From an uncultured Campylobacter sp. (GTDB lineage: Bacteria > Campylobacterota > Campylobacteria > Campylobacterales > Campylobacteraceae): DNA of 64,000 nucleotides. The stretch spans positions 62,001 to 126,000 of the forward strand of contig NZ_CAMYFP010000002.1 in the NCBI RefSeq assembly GCF_947255105.1, given 5' to 3'. The translations under genes and the position numbers were made by a program. Of this stretch, positions 25,399 to 33,900 are shown piece after piece. The notes under the pieces were generated by a model, which saw only the letters and a list, made by a program, of their open reading frames with translations, was not told where the DNA came from and ran no database searches. Positions within the stretch are counted from its first letter, which is position 1. Every line of letters begins with the position of its first letter.

Positions 25399-26235
25399 CT
25401 AGTAGCCATATTTGCCAAGTGTTGCAAATTCATTACAACCTTGTTGAGAACCTAAGTCGCAAGCCTTGCCATAATACTCCTTTGCCATGCTATGGCTCTG
25501 TCTCACACCTCGACCGCTCTCATATAAAAATCCAAGATTGGCACAACCTAAATTCACTCCATTATCACAAGCTAATTTAAAGTATTTAAAAGCTTCTTTG
25601 TAATTTTGCTCCACTCCTTGACCATTGCGATATAAAAGTCCAAGATTGTAACAACCTAAATAATTTCCATTATCACAAGCCAATTTACAGTATTTAAAAG
25701 CTTCTGTGTAGCTCTGTCTCACACCTTGACCACTCATATATAAAAATCCAAGATTATTACAACCTGAATACTCTCCATTATCACAAGCTAACTTATGGTA
25801 TTTAGAAGCTTCTTTGTAGTTTTGCTCTATACCTTGACCATCGCGATATAAAATTCCAAGATTGTTGCAACCTAAATACATTCCATTTTCGCAAGCTAAT
25901 TTATAGTGTTTAGAGGCTTCTGTGTAGCTCTGTCTCACACCTTGACCACTATAATATAAAAATCCAAGATTGTTGCAACCTAAATACTCTCCATTGTCAC
26001 AAGCTAATTTATAGTATTTAGAGGCTTCTGTGTAGCTCTGTCTCACACCTTGACCACTATCATATAAAAATCCAAGATTGGTGCAACTTCTATATTTTTT
26101 ATTGTCACAAGCTAATTTATAGTATTTAAAAGCTTTTTGATAGTCTCCTGCTTCATAAGCCTTGCGGGCAGTTTCAAATTCATTGCCAAGCAAAACAGCG
26201 CAGACAACAGATAGCAAAACTATAATCTTTTTCAT
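25399..26235 (-). CDS. Cysteine-rich Sel1-repeat (Hcp-like) secreted protein
   Basis: 278 residues: signal peptide MKKIIVLLSVVCAVLLG, then seven Sel1-like units of 36 residues of the form YKLACDNGEYLGCNNLGFLYYSGQGVRQ, each with two cysteines eight residues apart that would be disulphide-linked as in Helicobacter cysteine-rich proteins (Hcp). These alpha/alpha solenoids are secreted or periplasmic and act in host interaction or bind peptidoglycan-like ligands; the exact role is unknown. It is followed by a broken second copy. DNA between units is highly repetitive, so unit number can vary by recombination. Confidence 0.92.
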   Translation of the reverse strand: MKKIIVLLSVVCAVLLGNEFETARKAYEAGDYQKAFKYYKLACDNKKYRSCTNLGFLYDSGQGVRQSYTEASKYYKLACDNGEYLGCNNLGFLYYSGQGVRQSYTEASKHYKLACENGMYLGCNNLGILYRDGQGIEQNYKEASKYHKLACDNGEYSGCNNLGFLYMSGQGVRQSYTEAFKYCKLACDNGNYLGCYNLGLLYRNGQGVEQNYKEAFKYFKLACDNGVNLGCANLGFLYESGRGVRQSHSMAKEYYGKACDLGSQQGCNEFATLGKYGY

Positions 26236-26272
26236 CTTATACTCCTTTTTAAATTTGGTTATTTTAGCATTT

Positions 26273-26641
26273 TTATTTTTTAAATATAAAATAGACTGCC
26301 AATATAAGAAAAATAAAACCTATTATGTGATTGATTCTTAAAGTTTCATTTCTAAAAACTAGCAGCGTAAATGCCGTAAATACAACTAGCGTAATAACTT
26401 CTTGCAAGACTTTTAGTTGCCATATATTAAACGCACCGCCATTTTCCACAAAGCCATATCTGTTTGCAGGAATTTGAAAACAATACTCAAAAAATGCAAC
26501 TCCCCAACTAAGTAAAATTATCCAAATAAGACTAAGTGAGCTAAAAGTTGGTAATTTACTAAGTTTTAAATGCCCATACCACGCAATTGTCATAAATATA
26601 TTTGATAAAATTAGCAAAATTATCGTGTAGTATGGCTTCAT
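26273..26641 (-). CDS. DUF486 (DMT superfamily) small membrane protein
   Basis: 122 residues with four membrane segments. TIAWYGHLKL, WGVAFFEYCFQIPANRYG and FNIWQLKVLQEVITLVVFTAF are the pattern of the DUF486 family, small drug/metabolite-transporter-like proteins of unknown function. It overlaps the end of the DNA methyltransferase gene by 4 nt, so it is the last gene of the valS-restriction-modification run. Its 3' end is duplicated at 25328-25380. Confidence 0.9.
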   Translation of the reverse strand: MKPYYTIILLILSNIFMTIAWYGHLKLSKLPTFSSLSLIWIILLSWGVAFFEYCFQIPANRYGFVENGGAFNIWQLKVLQEVITLVVFTAFTLLVFRNETLRINHIIGFIFLILAVYFIFKK

Positions 26642-27453
26642 TTTAGTTCTTTAAAAATTTTAAAGTCATCAATTTTATTAAAAATTTTATCTCTGTTTTC
26701 ATCAAGCTCTTTTTTTCTAGCTAAACTAATATCAATAAATTCTTTTTCTTTTTCAATTCCTATAAAATTTCGACCTAGTAAATTTGCAGCAATTCCAGTT
26801 GTAGAGCTTCCACTAAATGGATCACAGATAGTTGAGTTTTCATAACTTGCCATTAAAATAAGCCTAACTAAAAGCCTTAAAGGTTTTTGAGTTGGGTGTT
26901 TACCACAACTTTTTTCCCAAGGTGCAATGGCAGGAAAAGCCCAAACATCTTTCATCTGTTTATTGTCGTTTATCTTTTTCATAAGCTCATAGTTAAAAAT
27001 GTGTTTGTGTTTTTCACTTTTTCTAGCCCAGATAATCTGCTCTGTTGAGTGAGTGAGATAACGACAACTGAAATTTGGTGGTGGATTTGTCTTTTGCCAA
27101 GTGATGATATTTAAAATTTTATAATCAAGCTTTTGTAATACCCTACCAATCGAAAAAATATTATGATAAGTCCCGCTAATCATAATCGAGCCGTTATCAT
27201 TTAACGCATTTTTTGCTAAATCAAGCCATTTCAAATTAAACTCATCAATCTCATCAATACCGAAACTTTTATCCCAAACGCCTTTATTTACGCTTACGAT
27301 TTTTCCGCTTTGTATGCTAAGCCCATCGTTTGATAAAAAATACGGCGGATCTGCAAAAATAAGGTCAAATTTACTTTTAAATTTCGGCAAAATTTCAAAA
27401 GTATCACCATTATAAAGTGTAAATTTTTTATCATTGCTTATAAATTTAGCCAT
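26638..27453 (-). CDS. DNA adenine methyltransferase, DpnA-like (probable GATC)
   Basis: 271 residues, beta-class N6-adenine methyltransferase: catalytic motif FADPPYFLS near residue 35, then ISGTYHNIFSIGR, WQKTNPPPNFSCRYLTHSTE, NKQMKDVW, GKHPTQKP, and motif I late in the chain (CDPFSGSSTTGIAA). The detailed series of motifs is that of M.DpnA/M.DpnII-B, which methylates GATC and can act on single-stranded DNA. It overlaps the restriction gene upstream by 8 nt. No second, Dam-like DpnM methylase is visible, unlike the classical DpnII system. Confidence 0.9.
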   Translation of the reverse strand: MAKFISNDKKFTLYNGDTFEILPKFKSKFDLIFADPPYFLSNDGLSIQSGKIVSVNKGVWDKSFGIDEIDEFNLKWLDLAKNALNDNGSIMISGTYHNIFSIGRVLQKLDYKILNIITWQKTNPPPNFSCRYLTHSTEQIIWARKSEKHKHIFNYELMKKINDNKQMKDVWAFPAIAPWEKSCGKHPTQKPLRLLVRLILMASYENSTICDPFSGSSTTGIAANLLGRNFIGIEKEKEFIDISLARKKELDENRDKIFNKIDDFKIFKELK

Positions 27454-28267
27454 TTTTTACCTTGTCAATAAAGTCTTTTAAGTTGAATAAGTTGTAAATT
27501 TCAACACTTTTATAGGCTTCTTCAAGTTTGTTTTTGGCGCTTAACCAACCTTGTCCGTCTGTTATCCAAATAAATTTATATTTATTATTTAAAGAAATTT
27601 TTGCATTTAGTTCGTTGTAGCCTCTTGCAACTTCGTTTAGTTTTGAACCGCCTGAGTTATAGAAATTTGTCTCAATTAAATATGCAAAATTTTTAGATTT
27701 TATAACAAAATCAAATCTTTTTAGATCCTTTCCCAAATCCAAATCTACAAAATTAGTGCTTTGTACCTGTTTTTCATAATTAATTTTTTCTTTATCTAGT
27801 TTTTTGGCAATTAAATTTTCAAAATTTGTTCCGCCTCTATTTTTCCTAGCATTTGTATCTAAGCCTACCTCTATACCAAAAACATAATCATTTAAATTTT
27901 TAATTTCTGAGTTTTTGAAAATTTCTTCAAGCCCTGTTTGTTTGAAAAAATCATAAATTTGTTTTGGGTTTTCAAAATAGGCTTTTAAATCTACTAAACT
28001 TCCACATTCATCAAGTAGTTTTGTATTTTTATCTCGCACAGCAATCAACAAATTTAACACAGAAAAACACTCTTTATTTATGTTAAATAAAAACTGAATT
28101 TCTGACTTTAAATCCTGCTTATTTAGCAAATAATTTAATTGGTTTAAATGAATAGAGATCTTTTTTATGTTTGTAGAGCATTTTTTAAAATTTACAAAAT
28201 AATCAAGTGTCGCATTTGTTTTTTGTAGAGTTTTTAAAAAATCATAAAATGAAATTTTGTTTTTCAT
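27446..28267 (-). CDS. DpnII/MboI-family restriction endonuclease (probable GATC)
   Basis: 273 residues from ATG 28267 (MKNKISFYDFLKTL), preceded by GGAAG; a TTG two codons earlier is also possible. The DpnII family is recognised by GGTNFENLIAKKL, KRFDFVIKSKNFAYLIETNFYNSGGSKLNEVARGYNEL (Asp, and Glu-x-Asn in the modified PD-(D/E)xK site) and FIWITDGQGWLSAKNKL. It cuts unmethylated GATC. It starts 2 nt after the valS stop and overlaps the methylase, so R precedes M in one transcript with valS. Confidence 0.92.
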   Translation of the reverse strand: MKNKISFYDFLKTLQKTNATLDYFVNFKKCSTNIKKISIHLNQLNYLLNKQDLKSEIQFLFNINKECFSVLNLLIAVRDKNTKLLDECGSLVDLKAYFENPKQIYDFFKQTGLEEIFKNSEIKNLNDYVFGIEVGLDTNARKNRGGTNFENLIAKKLDKEKINYEKQVQSTNFVDLDLGKDLKRFDFVIKSKNFAYLIETNFYNSGGSKLNEVARGYNELNAKISLNNKYKFIWITDGQGWLSAKNKLEEAYKSVEIYNLFNLKDFIDKVKNG

Positions 28268-28269
28268 TT

Positions 28270-30885
28270 TCAAACTTCCAAACTTCTTATCTCATTTTCA
28301 ACTTTACTGAGTTGATCTTTTGCATTTTCTAGTCCTTCGCGGTTGGTTTGCACAACCTCAGCTGGGGCATTAGCGATAAATTTTTCATTTTTAAGCATTC
28401 CATCAAGCTTTAAAATCTCTTTTTCAAGCTTTGTTTTTTGTGCGTTAAGGCGTTTCAAAATTTCACTTAAATCAACTCCGCTTAAAGGTACAAAAACGCT
28501 TAAATTTTGACTTACATCAGCTACTGCGTCAGTTACTTTTTCATTTACAAATTTAACATCTTCGCATTTTGCAAGAAGTTTTATAAATTTGAGTTCATTT
28601 TCTAAATTTATACTTTCATTTAGTTTGATATAAGCAAGTGGAATTTTTGAATTTCCTAAATCAATCGTAGCTTTTGCACGACGGATTGCTATAATACTTT
28701 CTATAATAAGGCTAAATTTTGCTTCGATGTCATCATTTTGCTTAGTAGATTTTGGATATGGCATTATCATAATTGAGTCTGAGTTTTGTAAATTTGTTCC
28801 GCTTAACTCATGCCACAAATACTCACTCAAAAAAGGCATAAAAGGATTTAAAAGTTTCATAGCCTCTTTAAAAATTGCACCAAGTTCTTTAACTGCACTT
28901 TTTTGGGCCTTGCTTAGCTCAATTCCCCAGTCGCAAAACTCATCCCATAGGAATTTATAAATTTCATTTGCAGCATCGTTAAATCGGTATTCATCAAGGT
29001 TTTTTCTAGTTTCACTCACGCAGTTTTGAAAACGAGAAAACATATAAGTTCCAAGCTCTGTTTTAAGCTCTAACTCGCTTAAATTTGGAAATTTATTTTC
29101 ATTTAAAAGCAGGAATTTATGAGCGTTGTAGAGCTTGTTTGTAAAATTTCTAACTTGAACTAACTTTTCCTCACTTAGCCTAATATCGCGCCCTTGAATG
29201 CATAAAAGTGCTAAAGTAAAGCGCAAAATATCGGCACTATACTCATCAATTTTAACGAGTGGATCAATGACATTACCGCTACTTTTGCTCATTTTTTCGC
29301 CTGTTGCAGTTTTAACAAGAGCGTGAAGATAGATATCCTTAAATGGTAGTTTTTTTAGTGCATTTTCGCTTTGAAACATCATCCTTGCAACCCAAAAAAA
29401 CAAAATATCAAAGCCAGTTATTAACATTGTATTTGGGTAAAACTCTCTTAGGTCATTTTCAAACCATTTTTCGTTTTTATAGTTTTCATCATTGCCCCAA
29501 CCAAGTGTTGAAAATGGCCAAAGTCCGCTACTAAACCAAGTATCAAGGACATCATGATCTTGATAGAAATTTTTGCTTTTACATTTTGGACAACATGATG
29601 GATTTTCATCTTCATCCGCCCATTCATGACCACACTCATTGCAGTAAAATACAGGAATTTGATGCCCCCACCAAAGCTGTCTTGAGATACACCAATCCTT
29701 TAATTCTCTCATCCATGCGTTAAAACTATTTATCCAATGAGCTGGGAAAAACTGAGCTTCGCCATCATTTACAGCTTTTATGGCATCAGTTGCAATCTCT
29801 TTTTTTACAAACCACTGCTTTGAGATATATGGTTCAACGATATTTTTGCAGCGATAACAATATCCAACTTGATTGGTATAGTCTTCTGTTTTTTCAATAT
29901 TGCCGATTTCTTGAAGTTTTGCTACAACTTTTTCTCTTGCGTCTAGTCTTTCAAGTCCTTTAAACTCACCACATTCATCGTTTAGTATACCTTTTTCATC
30001 AAAAATTGTAATAAACTCAAGGTTGTGGCGGTTGCCAACTTCATAGTCGTTTTGATCGTGCGCTGGAGTTACCTTTACCACGCCAGTTCCAAAACTCATA
30101 TCAACATGCTCATCGGCAATTATTTGAATTTCGCGACCAATTAGTGGTAAAACTACTTTTTTGCCAATTAGGCTAGTATATCTTTCATCGTTTGGATTTA
30201 CCATAACAGCTGTGTCACCAAAGTAAGTTTCAGGGCGAGTTGTGGCAACTACTACAAACTCATCACTATCTTTTAAAAAATATCTTAAATAATAGAGCTT
30301 TCCAACATGCTCTTTGTGTTCAACTTCTACGTCACTTAGTGCTCCGTCGTGCGTGCACCAATTTACCATATAATTTCCGCGGATTATAAGACCTGAGTTA
30401 TAAAGACTTACAAATGCCTTTCTAACAGCACTTTTAAGCCCATCGTCCATTGTAAAACGAAGTCTTGACCAAGCAGGGGTAATGCCTAGTTTTCTCATCT
30501 GTTTTAGGATAGTGCCGCCACTTTCTTCTTTCCATTTCCAAATTTCATCAACGAATTTTTCACGCCCAAGACTCTCTTTTGTGATACCTTTTGCTAAAAG
30601 TTTTTTTTCAACAACATTTTGAGTTGCTATTCCTGCGTGATCCATACCTGGTTGATAGAGTGTTTTAAAGCCGTCCATTCTTTTGTAACGAGTCATAATA
30701 TCTTGCAAGGTAAAAGTTAAAGAATGTCCGATATGAAGCACTCCTGTGACATTTGGTGGTGGCATCATAATACAGAATTTTTTTCCATTTTGGATATTTT
30801 TATTGCCATCAACTTCAAAATAGCCTCTGTTTTCACAAATTTGATAATATTTTTCTTCAATATCTTTTGGGTTGTAAAAATCCAC
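28270..30885 (-). CDS. valS: Valine-tRNA ligase
   Basis: 871 residues, GTG start with AAGGAAG upstream. Class I signature PPNVTGVLHIGHS near residue 45, editing (CP1) domain with TTRPETYFGDTAV, KMSKS loop GEKMSKSSGNV, and the C-terminal coiled-coil arm (LEKEILKLDGMLKNEKFI) particular to ValS. It charges tRNA-Val and edits mischarged Thr. First gene of an unusual unit in which a restriction enzyme, methylase and DUF486 gene follow with overlaps or 2-nt gaps. Confidence 0.98.
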   Translation of the reverse strand: MDFYNPKDIEEKYYQICENRGYFEVDGNKNIQNGKKFCIMMPPPNVTGVLHIGHSLTFTLQDIMTRYKRMDGFKTLYQPGMDHAGIATQNVVEKKLLAKGITKESLGREKFVDEIWKWKEESGGTILKQMRKLGITPAWSRLRFTMDDGLKSAVRKAFVSLYNSGLIIRGNYMVNWCTHDGALSDVEVEHKEHVGKLYYLRYFLKDSDEFVVVATTRPETYFGDTAVMVNPNDERYTSLIGKKVVLPLIGREIQIIADEHVDMSFGTGVVKVTPAHDQNDYEVGNRHNLEFITIFDEKGILNDECGEFKGLERLDAREKVVAKLQEIGNIEKTEDYTNQVGYCYRCKNIVEPYISKQWFVKKEIATDAIKAVNDGEAQFFPAHWINSFNAWMRELKDWCISRQLWWGHQIPVFYCNECGHEWADEDENPSCCPKCKSKNFYQDHDVLDTWFSSGLWPFSTLGWGNDENYKNEKWFENDLREFYPNTMLITGFDILFFWVARMMFQSENALKKLPFKDIYLHALVKTATGEKMSKSSGNVIDPLVKIDEYSADILRFTLALLCIQGRDIRLSEEKLVQVRNFTNKLYNAHKFLLLNENKFPNLSELELKTELGTYMFSRFQNCVSETRKNLDEYRFNDAANEIYKFLWDEFCDWGIELSKAQKSAVKELGAIFKEAMKLLNPFMPFLSEYLWHELSGTNLQNSDSIMIMPYPKSTKQNDDIEAKFSLIIESIIAIRRAKATIDLGNSKIPLAYIKLNESINLENELKFIKLLAKCEDVKFVNEKVTDAVADVSQNLSVFVPLSGVDLSEILKRLNAQKTKLEKEILKLDGMLKNEKFIANAPAEVVQTNREGLENAKDQLSKVENEIRSLEV

Positions 30886-30946
30886 TTTAAACTTCCTTTT
30901 CTTATAAAAATAGCTTAATATTAGCTAAATTTGGCTTAAAATTCAT

Positions 30947-33900
30947 TTATTTAACCTTGATTTCATAAGCTTCAAGGCTATAATCATTTATCTTTTCATC
31001 ATACATTGACTCAGCGTTTGCTTGTGGAAGTTTGCAAGTTCCACTTAAAACAACTTTAAAAGGAGTATAAAATGTTATGCTTTCACCGCTATAAACAGGT
31101 GGTAAAAAGTCTGTTACAGAGCCATCTTTTATCTCTTTGTGAACCATTAAGATATCATCTTTAAGTCTTTTATCTCTTATGTTTTGGATAATTCTTTCAT
31201 TGACTATCTCAAGGCAAGATGGGACTTTTTGATAGACTAAGATGTCATTAAAGTTTTGATTGAACTTAAGTGTAATTTTGGCAAATATCAAATCATTTAT
31301 TTTTAAATTTGCTAAATCAACTAAGTTTCCACTACTATCTACAAATTCCCTCTTTATGTTTAAACTCTTCATCTCTAAACTATTTTTAATAGGCTTTGGT
31401 TTGTAGTCATAGCTAATTAGCGAATAATAGGCTTTATTGCTTGACTCGATAGTTAAATTTCTATCTTTTAAGTCTATGTTTAAATTTGCATTTTGGCTAA
31501 ACATATAGAGATCATCGCCATTTTTTACCTTTATTTTTAAGCTTTTGTCTTTGACTTGTTCTTTTTCAAACTCGTTTATTGCTAAAAGAACAAAAGCTCT
31601 ATCTTGGGTTGATTTAATGCTGTTTTTCAATAAAACTATCTCATTTAAAAGTTTTTGACTTAGCTCATCATCTTTCAAATATCTTAAATTTAGATAGAGC
31701 GAAAAGCTTAAATCTCTAATTTTTGAGGCGAAATTTAGCTCTTTATTTTGCATTTTATCTATCTCAAAAGCCTTTATCTGCTCTTTTATGCTTTCTAACT
31801 CTTTGTTTAGTCCAGCATTTTTCAAAATAGCAGCTGTTAAGAAAAGCTTAAGCAAGTCATCTTTATAAAATTTATTGTCTAAAAGTAGATTTATCTTTTC
31901 ATCTAAGTTGTTTTTTGAATTTTGGCTTAAAATATACAAGGCGTAAATACTAGTTAAACTTGAGTTTATGCCCTTTTGTTTTAGGGATTTTAGAGCTTTG
32001 TTAAGTGAAATTTGCGGCACTTCAAAGCCATTTTCTTTTAGAAGTAAAAGCGCGTGAGTTGCATAGGTACTAGAAAACTCATCTACATTTGAGTTGGCCC
32101 TCCAATATCCAAAGTCGCCATTTTCATTTTGTAAAGCCAAAAGATCTCTTATGCCCAAATTTATGAAATTTTCTCTGTCTGTTTTGCCTGCTTTGTTTGC
32201 TGGGTTTAAAAACATAAGTGCTAGAAGTTGTGAGCTTTTTTGTTCGCTGCAGCCATACGGATAGTTTATGAGTTTATCCATCTCATCTATAAAAAGTGTT
32301 TGCAAATTTGATGAAATTTGAACTTTTACTTTATCTAATTTATCAAGCATAAACTCTTTTTTACCTTTAAGTATGCCGCTTTTTATCTCGGTATTTAATG
32401 AGCTTGGCTCTAAAATTTCAAAATTTAAATTTGTAGTTTTATCATCTATTGTGATATTTATATCTCCTTTTCCTAGGCTTAAAGCCTTTGTTTTTACAAT
32501 AAGATCTTTAAAACTATTTTGTGCAATGCTTAAATTTTTATCATAAGAAAGCTCTAAATTTAGGCTTTTTGATAGAGTAATTTTTGGTTTTAACTCTTTG
32601 TCTGTGTTGTTAAAAATTTTAAAGACTAAATTTACTTCATCGCCATTTAAAAGATAGGCAATGAGTGGGACTTTAACTAAAATATCATCTTTTATCACTA
32701 CAAAAGTGCTCTCTTCGCCGATTTGATTTTCATCAATGGCAATGGCGTCAAGGCGGATCTTTGTGTTGAGATTGGCTGGGATAAATTTGCTAAATTTAGC
32801 GGTGCCATTTTCATCAGCAATTGCTGTTTGCATAAAGATAAAAGTATCGATTTTTTTATTTTCCAATGGATCTAGATATTTTTTCATAGCAGCACTTTTT
32901 AACATCTCGCCACTTCCAAATTTAAGCACTTTTCCATCATTTATAAAGTTTGTAAGCTTGTCATAAATGTCAAAATCACTTCCTAAAACTGCTAATTTTG
33001 TCTTAAAAAACTCATAGCTTTTTGGACTTTTTTGATTAAGTAGATTTAAAATTCCCTCTTCAACTCCAAATAGGGCGATTTTGGTATTTGGTTTGGTGCG
33101 AACTTCAACTTCTAAATTTTGAGCAGATTTTACTAAATTTGGAGCTAAAATTTGTGGTCTGAGATTAAATTCGGAGCTGTTGTTTTCTATGTAAATTTGT
33201 TCCCATGCTTTAAATGGCAAGAAAGTTGAAGGAGTATCACTAAGTCTTAAAAGTTTGGCCTTTATATATCCACCTTTGAAATTTAGCGGCACTTTAAAGC
33301 TTAAATTTGTCGCTTTGCCAGATAGTTTTACTATCTTATAATCGATTAATTTATCACTCTCAAAGCTTACTAACATTAAAGGATCTTTTAGGGCTGAGCT
33401 AATAGTTACGGATATATTTTCATCATCATTATAGATGAGTTTATCGGTTTTTATTGAGGCTTTGCTAAGTCTTTTTGTAGGTACTAGCTCGTCACTTCCA
33501 AAGCCACTTACTTCAAAACTTACCACGCTTTTATGAGAGCTGTTTAGATCCAAAACTTCAAGTTTATAGTTTCCAAAACCGGGATTTTTTATAGTTAAAA
33601 AATTATCTTTTATATCAAAATCTTTAAGTTTGCTATCTTTTTTAAACCATGATAAAAAGCCCTTTTCATTGAGTGTGTAAATCCACTCCTCTTTGTATAG
33701 GCTAGCTTTTAAAGAGCTTTTTGTCTCATTTAGAGTTACAGGGTCGATAGTTATAAAACTAGCTTTTAGATCTTGGTTTTGATCTAGGATATTTTTCTCT
33801 AAATTTATGCCAACAATGCTTTTAAATGGATAAAGCTTACTTTGCGAATATCCAGCTACATTTTTGCCACTGTCATTTAGTAAAAAACTTGCTTTGATGT

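Noticed and set aside
25399..26235. CRISPR-like regular DNA repeats
   Set aside because: The ~108-nt period comes from coding Sel1 units of 36 residues in one open frame; there are no short repeats with unique spacers. No CRISPR array was seen anywhere in the window.
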